DNA from: Apoderus coryli
Lineage: Eukaryota > Arthropoda > Insecta > Coleoptera > Attelabidae
Assembly: GCA_911728435.2 (NCBI GenBank)
Contig: OU452205.1
Coordinates: 16,808,260-16,872,259, forward strand
Direction of reading: 5' to 3'
Length of the DNA stretch: 64,000 nt
This document shows, piece after piece, positions 41,163 to 51,989 of this stretch (position 1 is the stretch's first letter; each line of letters opens with the position of its first letter). The position numbers and the translations under genes were made by a program. The notes below the pieces were generated by a model. That model worked only from the letters and a program-made list of their open reading frames with translations. It did not search any database and was not told where the DNA came from.

Positions 41163-44100
41163 TTAAGGTATTTGCAACACACGTCTGACAATTCGACACG
41201 TACCCAAGATGACCGCTTTTTGGGCTTCATGTAAGTATCCATAGTTTAGATTAAATATTTTAAGATTTTCCACAAAACTTTTATGAACCAAGCCGTTAGC
41301 CGACAAGATGAATGGAACTATCAACACTGATTGTAGATTGTACAGGTGAGAAATCTCATATTTTAAAGATTCGTATTTTGAAAGTTTTTCTACGTAAGTT
41401 TTCTGTAGATTTTCATCACCAGGGTTTGCGATGTCGACAATATATCCTAACTTTCCTTTTTTGTCTATGACTACAATGTCCGGACGATTATGAACGATGT
41501 GTCGTTCAGTTAATATTGGCGTATCCCAATAAACAAGCATCGTGTCTGATTCGAGCTTAAACTCCGGCATGTATTTATATGGGGCGACTATTGATTTTAT
41601 TAGTTTCTGCTGATGGCAGATACCTTGGTGTATCACTTTCGCTACTGCATTATGTCTTTCCAAATAATCTTTTGGTGCCAATGTGGTACATCCTGATGTT
41701 AGGTGTTGTATCGATTCTGACGCAGCTCCACACATACGGCATGTTTCTATGTCCAGTGATTCATTGAGAATCCTTTTACGATAGGCTCTTGTTTTAACGC
41801 ATTGGTCCTGGATAGCGTGAATGGCTCCTTCTGTCTCAGGGAAGAGATACCCCCTTTTCAGGTAAGTAAATGTACTTGTTTTATCGACATAATCTTTGTT
41901 TACGTTGTTAATAAATCTGCCATGCAGTGGCTTTAAACTCCATTCATCTAACATGACCCTTGTTGTTTTTGATACCAGATGTTGGTCGAAAACAGGGTGA
42001 CTTTCTTGCCCAATTCGACATACTTGTTTGTGAACTAGAATCTCGGAATTAAGGAAGTATTGTCTAATATTTGACATTGAGTTCGCTAATACATTCTCCA
42101 ACAACTGGAGACCCCTGCCTCCGTTTCCTCGCGGTATATATAGGCGGTTTGTATTTGATTGTGGGTGGTGTAACCCTGCTTTTGATAGTGATTTTCGAAT
42201 CTCGCAATCAAGCTCTCGTATAGCTGTGGTGGACCACTTGACAACACCGAACGTATATGCTGCCACTGGTAAGACCCATGCATTTATGGCATCTATTTTA
42301 TTTCTAGAATTCAGTTTCGTGTGTAGGACTCTATGGAGCCTTACTCGTACCTCTCTCTTAACTCCCTCTCTTACGGCATTTGTGTCAATCTCAGCGGCTT
42401 GAAGTATACCCAAATATTTGTAGTTGCTACCATCAGGGAGAGTTTGTATTGTGGTGCCGTCGATGAGATCAATTGCCTGCTCTTGCGTTAGTTTTCCTTT
42501 GTGCAAATGCAACGTTGCACACTTGTCTGTGCCAAACTCCATGCCGATGTCTCTTGAAAATTTGGCGACTAGTTCAAGCTGGCTAATTAGTTGCTTAGAA
42601 CTTGTCGCGTAAAGCTTTAAGTCATCTACGTAGAACTGATGTGTGACTTTTACAACTGGGTTTTTACTTATAATATACCCGTAAGGTGAGTCGTTAAGTA
42701 TCGTGCTCAATGGGTTCAGAGACAGGCAGAACAGTGTGGGGCTGAGGCTATCTCCTTGGAATATGCCTCTGCGTATATGGATCTCCTCAGTTGTATATCC
42801 AACAGCAGCTGTTTTTATTTGGATACGTGTTCTCCATGAATTCATTAAATGGTGTATGAGTTTGATTATTTCGTTGTGAACTTTATACAGCTTAAGTACT
42901 TGCAGGATCCAAGAGTGGGGAACAGAGTCGAATGCTTTCTTGTAGTCGATCCAAGCAGTTGATAAATAACGGTGTTTTGTTTTTGCATGGTGCGTTATCA
43001 CTGAGTCGACAACGAGAGCCTCCTTTGTTCCCCTTGTTTTAGGTTTACAGCCTGTTTGTTCCGGGGCTAAAATTTTGTTCTGATTTAGGTGACCTGTGAG
43101 TTTTGTTTCTATTACTTTAGTTAATATTTTGTATATTGCACACAGGCATGTGATTGGTCTAAAATCTTTAGGCTCTGGGTTCTCGTATGTTTTAGGCAGC
43201 ATGTATGTTATTCCTTCTGTGACGAAACTTGGAATGGTGGTTGGGTTCACGAGGATGTCTTGGAAGCAACTTGCCATTTGTTGGTGTAACGATGTAAATC
43301 GTTTCCACCAAAACACGTGAATGCGATCTTTACCAGGAGCCTTCCAGTCATTCATATATTTAAGGGCCGCTGATATATCGCTTCTGTCAACTTGTGTGTG
43401 CGTCATGGGTTGCACTTGGTGTAGCTTTTCTTCTATTTGGGGAAGCCAGTAGGGTGTCTTATTATGTTGTGCTGGTTTTTCCCATATGTTCGACCAAAAT
43501 TGGGTCATATCCCGTTCTGACGGAACCGATGTTTTTTGATGTTTAGTGTTAGACGCTAGTTTCTGGTAAAAAGATCTCTGGTTTTCATAAAACATTCTAT
43601 TTTGCTGGTATCTTTCAGACCTTATCGTATATCTTTTTATTCGTAAAGCAAATATTTTTATCTTTTGCTTTAGAGTGTCTAGCAACTGCAGGAGCGTTTC
43701 ACGTTGATTTAAGATCCCCGGTGTTCGGTATTTTTTTGATATTATTTTAACTTTCCTAAGGACTTTATAAGATGAATAGTTAGTGGTGGAATAATTTTGT
43801 AATATTCCAATATCGGCACGCATACTATCTATCTTGTCCTGCAAGCGTTGTTTCCATGGTGGCAATCTTTTTGAATGAATAGTCTCTTTATTTTCTTCAT
43901 ACATTTTTATATCTAATATTTCAACAGTGACCAATGCTCCAATATATGCTAGCAGAGTTAAATCTTCGAGGTTCATAGTCGGCTCAACAAAATACTTTAG
44001 TGTCCAGTTAACTTGTGTAATGATTTCTGATTGCCTTTTCGCTTTTGGTAGGATTGGTAGGTGATGTTTATGATTTGGGCTCGAATGTTCGTACTTTATC

Positions 44101-44726
44101 ATATACGATTTTATTTTGTCAACAATGTCTGTTCTGGGGTTAGTTTCTTGGTATTCCTCTGTGTTTGTGTGTGTATTTAGTTCTCCCTCATGTATTTGTG
44201 CTTGTTCCATATTCACCGTAATCTGCACTCCGTGGAACAGATTTTGTTCGGTACGTATTAAGTTTTTAATTTCATCCAATTCTGCATCTGAGATTATTTT
44301 CTTATTTATCAAGTATCTGATATAGTCAGATAGGGCCTGCGCAGATGTTTCGTGTTCTGGATACATTATTTTCCAGTCTTCAAACACTTTTTGGCGGAAA
44401 CCTATAAAGTTCGTCTCAATCTCTGTTGCTTTAAAGTAGGTGCGTAGTAGATCAAGTTGTTTCGTTCTTGTCCAGCGCCTACCCCTGCTACGCGTTGTTT
44501 GTTGCGTATTGTTATTATTTGGTCTTTCAACAACGGGAGTCCCAATATTGGGTTCCAAGTTGTTTGGACTTCGTGCAGGGCGTATGGTTGCGAAATTATT
44601 TTGATGAAGGCCATTTGCTCCCTCCATCATCGCTTCAAGTTGTGTTAAAGGTAAATTTATGTTATTGTTTTCATTTGCATTCATCATCAAAACCCACGAG
44701 ATGCAAGGGATCTCAACGTCGCTCAC
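41163..44726 (-). CDS. R4/Dong-type retrotransposon polyprotein, 1187 aa, intact
   Basis: Domain order as in element A. About 82-140: Myb-like RRWTRTKQLDLLRTYF and GFRQKVFEDWKIMYPEH. About 461-710: RT with WKAPGKDRIHVFWW, FVTEGITYMLPKTYE, DFRPITCLCAIYKI, WIDYKKAFDSVPHSW, GIFQGDSLSPTLFCL and FYVDDLKLYATS. About 996: CRMCGAASESIQHLTSGC. About 1080-1105: NRPDIVVIDKKGKLGYIVDI then ANPGD. No stops. The first Met at 44726 begins MSDVEIPC; the Met at residue 14-15 (MMNANEN) may be the real start because it resembles the Asn-rich, polar N-terminus of A. It shares many motifs with A, but most variable segments differ. Confidence 0.93.
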   Translation of the reverse strand: MSDVEIPCISWVLMMNANENNNINLPLTQLEAMMEGANGLHQNNFATIRPARSPNNLEPNIGTPVVERPNNNNTQQTTRSRGRRWTRTKQLDLLRTYFKATEIETNFIGFRQKVFEDWKIMYPEHETSAQALSDYIRYLINKKIISDAELDEIKNLIRTEQNLFHGVQITVNMEQAQIHEGELNTHTNTEEYQETNPRTDIVDKIKSYMIKYEHSSPNHKHHLPILPKAKRQSEIITQVNWTLKYFVEPTMNLEDLTLLAYIGALVTVEILDIKMYEENKETIHSKRLPPWKQRLQDKIDSMRADIGILQNYSTTNYSSYKVLRKVKIISKKYRTPGILNQRETLLQLLDTLKQKIKIFALRIKRYTIRSERYQQNRMFYENQRSFYQKLASNTKHQKTSVPSERDMTQFWSNIWEKPAQHNKTPYWLPQIEEKLHQVQPMTHTQVDRSDISAALKYMNDWKAPGKDRIHVFWWKRFTSLHQQMASCFQDILVNPTTIPSFVTEGITYMLPKTYENPEPKDFRPITCLCAIYKILTKVIETKLTGHLNQNKILAPEQTGCKPKTRGTKEALVVDSVITHHAKTKHRYLSTAWIDYKKAFDSVPHSWILQVLKLYKVHNEIIKLIHHLMNSWRTRIQIKTAAVGYTTEEIHIRRGIFQGDSLSPTLFCLSLNPLSTILNDSPYGYIISKNPVVKVTHQFYVDDLKLYATSSKQLISQLELVAKFSRDIGMEFGTDKCATLHLHKGKLTQEQAIDLIDGTTIQTLPDGSNYKYLGILQAAEIDTNAVREGVKREVRVRLHRVLHTKLNSRNKIDAINAWVLPVAAYTFGVVKWSTTAIRELDCEIRKSLSKAGLHHPQSNTNRLYIPRGNGGRGLQLLENVLANSMSNIRQYFLNSEILVHKQVCRIGQESHPVFDQHLVSKTTRVMLDEWSLKPLHGRFINNVNKDYVDKTSTFTYLKRGYLFPETEGAIHAIQDQCVKTRAYRKRILNESLDIETCRMCGAASESIQHLTSGCTTLAPKDYLERHNAVAKVIHQGICHQQKLIKSIVAPYKYMPEFKLESDTMLVYWDTPILTERHIVHNRPDIVVIDKKGKLGYIVDIANPGDENLQKTYVEKLSKYESLKYEISHLYNLQSVLIVPFILSANGLVHKSFVENLKIFNLNYGYLHEAQKAVILGTCRIVRRVLQIP

Positions 44727-45026
44727 TGCAGAGCCCGGCTTACAGTGAGAAGGCTATTTTTCCCTAAAGGGGCGCCCGGACCTTTAGGCATCGCTAGCGG
44801 CACACTTCCCCTGTGTCATGCAGCCTCTCAGCGCGATGGTGTTACACCTTAGGCTTGGGGGCTTTCAAAGGTAAGCTCCTTATTTGTTGGGTGGTGGTAG
44901 AGGTGAGCATACCGAATATTTGGGTAAAATTCTGGACCACGCCTGGGTACGTATCAATGGCGTACAGGTGAGTTGGTTTCTTCCTACCACTGCCACTAGT
45001 AAGTTTCACCAACCTCGGGCATATTT

Positions 45027-45188
45027 TTGTTAACTGTGGGTCCCATCCCGGGTAGGACAAATTAAACCGCAGCGATAACCACGGTTTGGAGCTGTTGTGC
45101 CGGACTCCACGGCAACTGAGGTGCGCGGGATCGTCAAACCCGTAGATACTGCTGCTGTCACCCAACGTATCTCCTCTGCGCTCAGAGC
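45027..45188 (-). promoter_or_regulatory. Structured 5' leader of element B
   Basis: Counterpart of 40906-41057. The first stem reads AGATAC/GTATCT (45167-45172 with 45144-45149) where A has AGATAT/ATATCT, a compensatory C-G to T-A change. The inner part of the fourth stem reads CCG/CGG against TCG/CGG in A. The hairpin AAACCG/CGGTTT differs in sequence from its partner in A but occupies the same place. The block between stems (gttgggtgacagcagca) is identical in both, as expected of a functional core. Confidence 0.5.

Positions 45189-45245
<57 letters not shown>
45189..45245. repeat. (ATT)n microsatellite, about 19 units
   Basis: The longest TAA-type tract in the window. It borders the 5' end of element B and is the likely remnant of the original target of the cluster. 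Confidence 0.97.
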
Positions 45246-45894
45246 GTAAAAATCACATGAAATAAATCTCTGAATATCTTGTGATAGATATTAATTATCA
45301 CTGTCAATTTGAACATCGAAGAAATCAAATGATTTCAATTCTTTCGAGATTCAAAGACATCTATTTGAAAAACGAATATATTTTAATAAGGGAGATGTAT
45401 ATAAATTAACATACTATAAGAAAAACATTACCGTAAGAAATGCATCGGCAAAATGGCGATTCACGTACTACGACGTAGTGAAGCTAGATAATCTTCTATT
45501 TATACCAACATTCAATATTTACCATACATGTTCATATTCATTAATACACCATCTCAACGGTACCTTTATTACGTTATAAGGAACTCATTTGTCTTTAAAT
45601 CTTTTTGGATTTTCAGAAATTCATTCTCTGGAAGCTTCTCTTTCGACGGTCAAAATCAGAAGGATCTGTACCTTCTTCTCTTTGTTTCCAGTACCACGTG
45701 ACCCATTCCACCAATGAGAATGGTGTCCCAACATCTAGAGCGCTGCAACCTCAATTACAGTTTATAGATACAGTGTGTGGTTTTTGTAACCCACTATGTA
45801 ATGTTAAAAATATTATGCTACTTCGATAAGTTAAACCTTATTTTATTTATAAAATAAGTGTAGCAGAAAATCGTGAGAATTTTCGCTACACCTT
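45246..45894. other. Interval without recognisable gene
   Basis: AT-rich, unique-looking. The 74-codon plus frame at 45605-45829 has no family resemblance. Confidence 0.4.
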
Positions 45895-47079
45895 CTACTG
45901 GGAACCAATTGCCGTGCAATACGTTAGAAGACGAGAACCATCCCTGGTTTGCAGTGGGTCAAGGCTCTGTGCAAAGGGACCGTAGATGGCCTTAGCGGCA
46001 TGGAAAAAAGCTCTGGTGTTGTTGCTGTCGGCTAGTTGTTCTATCGATTTAGCCATCCACCACTGATTCTTCAGAGGTCTAGTTCTTCGTTGTACTTCAG
46101 ACTTTGCCATTTGAAAGAGACGTTTTTTTGATATTGAGTTGTGGTCATTTTGCCAGGTGATGAATGCTTTACGCTTGTACCCCTTCATCATTTTCGTCGA
46201 ACCAATCCTGGTGTTTTCGTCGCACATAGCCTAGCGTCTCATCACCAGCAGAGAGCATGGCGGAACTAAATAACGACCAGTGTTCTTGAATATCATCCGG
46301 ATTTCCTTCTGGGAGCTTGTTTTGCAGGTGTTGTTGGAAACACAGTTTCGCTCGGTTGTCTTTTAAGGCAGTCGATGTTAAGCTTTCGCCTTAGTTTTCT
46401 TTCCTGTTGTGGTCGTTTTTCATGTAGGCGTAGGATCATACTAGATCGCACAAGTCGGTGATCAGTCCAGCCATCATCAACACTTGTTAAAGCTTTGGTG
46501 CTTTTCACTTCATGTCGGTCACGAGCGCGAACAATTACGTAGTCGATCATATGCCAGTGCTTAGACCTTGGATACTGCCATGTCGTCTTAAACTTGTTTT
46601 TTGCCTAAAAAGTGTGTTTGTAGTAACAAGATCTTGTTCTGGATTGGAATTAGATTTTCCTACTCCTTATTTGCCGATGGTATTAGGTCAGAAAGAAAGC
46701 AGAGTCTCGACCAACTCGAGCGTTGAAGTCTCCTAGCAGGATGATCTTGTCGGAGTGAGTAACGTTGGTCAGCACTCTATCAAGCTGCGAGTAGAATTCC
46801 TCCATGTGGCTCGCCGATATCGGTTTAGTTTGAGGGGAAGGGTCATCAACCTCTCAGTTATGCCAGATGGTAGTTCGTCCAAATAACTAATAAGGTCGTT
46901 TTTAATGGCATATTCGACACCATGGATACGGGGTTGATTGTCGTTTTTTCCTTTCCAAAAGAAAGTATAGGCCGCACCATGTTCTTTCAATTGACCTTCA
47001 ACTGACCTTCTGGTTTCACTTAATGTAGCAATGTCAATGCTGAATCGTTTTAGTTCACGGGCTATAATTGCCGTCCGGC
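45895..47079 (-). pseudogene. RTE-type endonuclease and linker of a non-LTR retrotransposon
   Basis: Minus-strand pieces in order. From 47079, RRTAIIARELKRFSIDIATLSETRR is the first APE-type endonuclease block. Then come EHGAAYTFFWKGKNDNQPRIHGVEYAIKN in two pieces and ERLMTLPLKL, and a damaged GDFNARVG-type block near 46730. IDYVIVRARDRHEV and WTDHRLVRS (catalytic Asp-His) are at 46293-46550. The linker before RT is at 45895-46227 (NQWWMAKSIEQLADSNNTRAFF and AAKAIYGPF). Several frameshifts; the RT itself is missing. This type is often labelled craniofacial-development-protein-like in insect annotations. Confidence 0.8.
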
Positions 47080-47267
47080 GTTATTGTTTGTTATTTTATT
47101 ATTGTGTGTTAATTTTTTTATGACGAGTGTATGTACAACAAGGATTGTATATCTATTAAGACTAATAAAGAAATTGAGAATTGAATCAACAAATATTGAA
47201 GTTACGACAGTGATGTTCAAGTAAATAAATAGGTATGTACAGGGTGTTGGGTTGAGTTGGAAATTTG
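47080..47267. other. Short spacer with a cagggtg terminus
   Basis: Near 47237 the sequence tacagggtgttgggttgagt starts; it is the probable terminus of the dispersed repeat that follows. Confidence 0.45.
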
Positions 47268-48720
47268 CCACTCTATTTAATGACGTAAATTTACTAGTTT
47301 AATATGCAAGTATTTTCTTTTAATTTAAAAATGAAAATCTACTAAAATATTTTTTAATGCCTACGATTAAAACATACTTATTGTTATATAGCCCAAACGG
47401 CTCATTTGCGGTTAATTCAACCCAAACAAAGATTAGTGTACGTGTGTACATTAATCTTTGTTTAAACAAAAAACGTTCGTTTGCGACAGCATGTAGGAAT
47501 GCAGATTATTTTTTGTTAGAAGTTCTAAATGATCAAGCTATTAAAATTATTTATTGTTAATAAAAGCATATCGATAAATCATGTTATTTAAATTTCAATA
47601 ATAATATATACTTTACTTTGATTTTATAATAAAATGAAATTTTTGATGTAGGTACATAGCTACTTAATTGGTCTCAGTCACTTGTGTAAAGGTGGTACAT
47701 TTCAGATTACAATGTCACTGGGGTTAGTAATTTCAACCTTATTATTAAAGATAGTATATTTATTTAAGTTGTGGTTGACAGAGGTGAAAATTTTAATCAT
47801 ATAATAATATTACTTGTACCTGTGTTCGATATACAATTTATTGGCAATTTCTTAATAATTTATTAAAGCATTCAGATTGATAATGCAAAACTTGATGAGT
47901 CCCTTGAAGAACTAAGACGTCGATGTTTTTTCGATTAAAAATGTCTTCTAGCTGGTATTCTTATCCGACAGACTGCAAATGTCACATAAATCGAAAGCTC
48001 GTTCCTTGGTAACAGCTCGAAGCCGAAAGATGAGGGCTGTTACCAAGCAACGAGCTTGGGAAACTTGTCATAAAATTATGAGGCATTTGTCAATGTCCGA
48101 GGGATATTAGGTGGAAGATTTTTTGACAGAAAAAATTGTAAGTCAATTCATATTCTCGTTCGCAGCAAAATTCCATAAATATATTTGTGACTGTAAGTTG
48201 TATTTCTGGGAATTTTCTCTCTGATTAGCGCATTTGTATTTTAAACATTCGCATTGCCAAAACGTGACATTTTGAAATTTATTTGGAAGGAAGATAATAG
48301 TGTTGTCATAGTGATTGATAATTGCACTGAATGCAATTATCAGTGTAATGTTGACATGCTTGGGTGAAATTGTTTCACATGCCATAAAATGACAACATTT
48401 GATTGGTTGTTAGAACTGCCAAAAAATTTTCAAGTTAAGTTTTTTTATACAATTTAGTTATTTAAATGCAGTTAAAGCAATAGTACTTGAGTAAAAACTA
48501 AAATATTCCTCAGTTAGTTACGCATCAAATTAAACACAAATTTTACAAAGCACTTCTTTTTGTGCTATGAATATGGTTACATTAAATTCTTAGCATTGGT
48601 TTATTCGCAAGTTGTCTGAACGGAATTGTTTTCATTGTACCTACTAAAAGCAACGTATGGACCCAGACTTACGTATCTGGGGTATGGATGTCCCACGCGA
48701 TACTGACACTAGACGGCATA
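47268..48720 (+). repeat. Dispersed repeat, long copy (inverse of 17570-18661)
   Basis: Shares long blocks with the copy at 17570-18661 but contains additional inserts. One, of about 440 bp (about 47998-48440), holds a gctcgtt...aacgagc hairpin of about 55 bp and a second imperfect palindrome around gataattgcactgaatgcaattatc (48318). Another, of about 60 bp (about 48660-48720), contains acgtatctggggtatgg. Noncoding. Confidence 0.7.
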
Positions 48721-48744
48721 CGCGAAACAATTCGCTGTTTAAAT

Positions 48745-50340
48745 AATAATAATAATCTTCATTGACTACGTCTTGTACAAAACAATTACAGTACGTCAAA
48801 ATACAAAAACTATATCTACATACAAAAAACATGAAAGTGTAAGCAACATAAAAACAAATTAAAAACGACTAATAGCTAAAAACTACAACTTCCTTGGAAC
48901 ACTCTTCCTCGGAATAAAAAGCATGCTTGAGCAAGTGTGATTTTAAAGTCCTTTTGAACATTTTTGGACTGTACTCCTGGACTTTAGAGATTTGAAAATC
49001 GGCTTACAATGCTTCAGAATGCAAACCACCTTTTTTTGCACTCTAAATATTTGCATAGCCGATGACGAGTTACCCCAGAGATTCACTCCATAAGAAATAT
49101 GAGAATGAAACAGTGAGAAATAAACAGTTCTCAGAGCTTGCTGACTCAGACAATGTTTGAGCCTCTTAATAACACAAATACTAGAAGACAACTTGCCCCT
49201 GAGGAAATCAACGTGTGATGCCCAGCAAAGCTCATCATCAACAATAACCCTCAACAAGTTGGCTGTTCGTCCTCGAGCATGACAACTAGCACCCGAAAAT
49301 GTAAGTCTCTGGGTCTTATCAATATTTAGTTTCAGCAGATTACTAGTGAACCAGCCATGCGCAATTCCCTCAAGGTGGCCTGCATTACTTTCGAGCTGTG
49401 AAACACTGCTCCCATAACACACCAAGCATAAAGAGTGACCCTTCCGGGATTCAAATAACTATATAGGCCGTTAATATAAACGACAAAAAGCAAAGTTCCC
49501 AACACAGAGCCCTGGGGCACTCCACTCGTTAATACTCTCACCTCAGACCGAAGAGCCACCGTCTGTCCTCTGCGAGTCAGGTACTCGCAGCTCCAACGCG
49601 AGCCCCGCACAGCATATCGAGAAAGCTTGGTCAAAACAAGTTCATCAGACACATAGTCAAAGGCTTTGCTCAGATCACAGAAAGTGAGATTAATAAATTC
49701 TCTAGGCCCTCGATTATGTCAGACACCACACGAGCCACTGCCTGGACTGTCGACAGACCACCCCTGAAACCAAACTGTCCAGGACACAAAAGATTACTCC
49801 CTTCCAAAAAACAATTTAGATTTTGTTTTAATAAAATCTCAACAAATTTTCCAAATATAGGAACTATAGAGATCGGTCGGTAATCAGAAGCATTATCAAA
49901 GTCACCCTTTTTAAAAACAGAGAGCTCTAGTCAACTTGAATGGCTCAGGGAAAATGCCGCCGCACAAACATAAATTGAAGATGTGCACTAAAGGCTTAAT
50001 TAAGTTCTGTGCCAATTCCTTCACAAAGAAACTGCTGCAGTCCAACATATCAACACTGCCCGAGTTTTTTAAGTGGCGAATGGTCTCTAGGAACTCAAAT
50101 TCTGAGATAGGCATCGGAATTTTTCTTAACACATGCATCTGCTTATCAAGATCCACAGACATGGCTTCCGTAATTTTATTAGCAACAGATATAAAAAAAA
50201 ACTGTTAAACTCGAAGGGTGTAAGCTGAGTACTAACTGGCATTGTACAATAGTTTCTTTCACTATTAATTATTCTCCAGATATCACGTGGTTTATTAGTG
50301 GAGGAGTACCTAGCATCAAACAAAAAGAGTGAACGAGGGA
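48745..50340 (-). mobile_element. Decayed Jockey-like LINE
   Basis: Minus-strand element whose 3' end shows ATT repeats at 48745-48756. The RT is recognisable in three frames. The upstream edge at about 50340 abuts the pogo-like transposase pseudogene. Confidence 0.75.
48943..50323 (-). pseudogene. Jockey-like reverse transcriptase, multiply broken
   Basis: Pieces in order on the minus strand: DARYSSTNKPRDIWRIINSER (linker), EFLETIRHLKNSGSVDMLDCSS, then a frameshifted stretch (around 49680-49900) corresponding to PIFKKGD and NYRPISI. After that come DELVLTKLSRYAVRGSRWSCEYL, SGVPQGSVLGTLLFVVYING, a catalytic block degraded to LYAWCVM in place of YADD, and the C-terminal HISYGVNLWGNSS. At least three frameshifts and loss of the catalytic Asp pair. 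Confidence 0.8.
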
Positions 50341-50499
50341 AAATTAGCTCTCTTCAGGAAGTTCGCAATAACCCTGGAGTGGAGTTTTTGTACGTGTCCG
50401 AAGTTCAGTGAATAAGCGCGTAAATAAAGTGATGTTAACGGTGGCCTCTTTGAACAATTTGTTTTTTCGCTACGCTACGCGTCCCTGTTGTAAAAAGTA

Positions 50500-51310
50500 A
50501 CCGATTTGAGTAAAATAAACGAGCATTTTAGTGTCGGCGAGTCTGGGCTGTCCACCGTGCAGTCCAAAAATGGAGAAAATATTGGCAACAAAGGTCGTAA
50601 ACAAGTGGGCACTTTGAGAGCTGCAGAAAGAGGCCAACATTTTACTATAGTATGCTGCATGAATGCAATAGGCAATTTTATACTGCCGGCTCTTATTTTT
50701 CCCAGGAAAAACATGAGAGCTCTATTACTAGATAACTAGTTCTCTGGACTTTGCCTTAGAAAAGGGCTATATGAATGGAGTCACATTTTTATTATGGCTC
50801 AAGCATTTCGTTTGTCCAAGAGCTGATAACAAAATTCTGACATTATTGGATGGTCATGGTAGTCATAAACAATTAGGAGTGTTAGAGCACGCAAAAGTTC
50901 ATAATATTATTATTTTTTGCTTTCCACACTGTACTCACCGACTATCGCCATTGGATATAACATTTTATGGGTCTTTGAGGAGTTAGTACAACCAGACAGT
51001 GCGAAGATAGTCATGGGCCTATCCAGAACGTGGAATCACACATTACTCAGCCAGAGAGTTATTTAACGAAGCTTACTGTAAAGCAGCTAATGCTCAAAGT
51101 GGCTTTTCAAAACCTGGAATATGCCCTTTTAATACTGATATTTTCCCAATGTGGAAGTTGCTCGAACCGGCCCCGGCGCGATGGTAACAAATATGAAGAT
51201 TAATTATGACGCTTTACCGTCAAATGAAGATCCAACACCCAGTTGCTCGAGATCTTCTGAGGCCAATGTCTTGATTAATAAAGAAGACATTCCTTTAAGT
51301 CAGTTAATAA
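50500..51310 (+). pseudogene. pogo/Tigger-like (DDE_1) transposase
   Basis: Frame 50506-50739 has ESGLSTVQSKNGENIGNKGRKQVG in two pieces, AAERGQHFTIVCCMNAIGNF and LPALIFPRKNM. Frame 50771-50986 has LTLLDGHGSHKQLGVLEHAK and FCFPHCTHRLSPLDITFYGSL. The second and third catalytic Asp (LLDGH and PLD) remain, but the first is Gly (SVGESG where VDET is usual). After a frameshift near 50985 the post-catalytic part continues to about 51130. In life the protein would be a cut-and-paste transposase of the Jerky/Tigger type; the N-terminal CENP-B-like domain is absent. Confidence 0.85.
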
Positions 51311-51339
51311 TAATAATGACTTGATTAAACGTCTATACA

Positions 51340-51700
51340 GTATTATGTTTAAAGGCGAAGTCTAGCTATTGAAGAGTTTTCTTCAAAACCCCAAGTGAGA
51401 AAAGAAAATATATTCGAGAGAAGAAAAGTGAAGAAAGGCAAGGAAGGAATCTTAAATTGAACTACAAAAAATTAAATTAATGAATTAAATAAGAGAAAAA
51501 GAAGTCAGCAAGAAAGGTCAAAAGAAGAATTGAAATAACTGAGAGTGATGATAAAGGTAACATCCCCGATTCTGATGATGATGACGACGACGATCCTTCT
51601 TGCATTTATTCCTTATACTCGCATGAACAATGCCGAAAATCTTGGATTCGATGTCAAAGTTGTCACAAGTGGAGCCAGGCTGCATAGGCTGGGATCACTC
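51340..51700 (+). pseudogene. Lys-rich linker and PHD-like finger of the pogo/Tigger transposase
   Basis: A Lys/Arg-rich stretch (about 51410-51540), then an acidic run of Asp codons (51576-51593) and PSCIYSLYSHEQCRKSWIRC with QSCHKWSQAA. This is the C..C/W..C..C..W layout of the C-terminal finger in this family. The expected final HxxC is replaced by a stop. The Lys-rich stretch is absent from the copies at 13228 and 51990. Confidence 0.65.
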
Positions 51701-51989
51701 TCAAGCCAAATACCTATTTGATTTGCGAAATAATATGTGTCTAGTGATTTATGTTTATTTTATTGGCGAATTGTGTTTAGTTATTTTTATTCCATTATAG
51801 GTTGTGAGAATGCTTTTCTAAGTATTTCTTGAATCAAAATATTTGAAAATATTAAATCTGATTTAATTTCTTAGCACCTTATAGAAATAAGATTGATGGC
51901 ATAATAAAATACAGTCCATCATAAGCAGACCTGTATGCCGTCATACCTAGGGTCTGGCATGATGGCAAACTAAGGTAAAAAAATTAATA

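Larger units (their letters stand above)
41080..45188 (-). mobile_element. R4/Dong-type retrotransposon, full length (element B)
   Basis: Same architecture as A but clearly a different lineage by protein sequence. Its 5' leader is at 45188-44727. The 3' untranslated region is only about 50 nt, with a ggccttttggcc hairpin and an AATAAA, then poly(A) of about 33. It is flanked by (ATT)n at 41058-41080 and by a long (ATT)n at 45189-45245. Confidence 0.88.
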
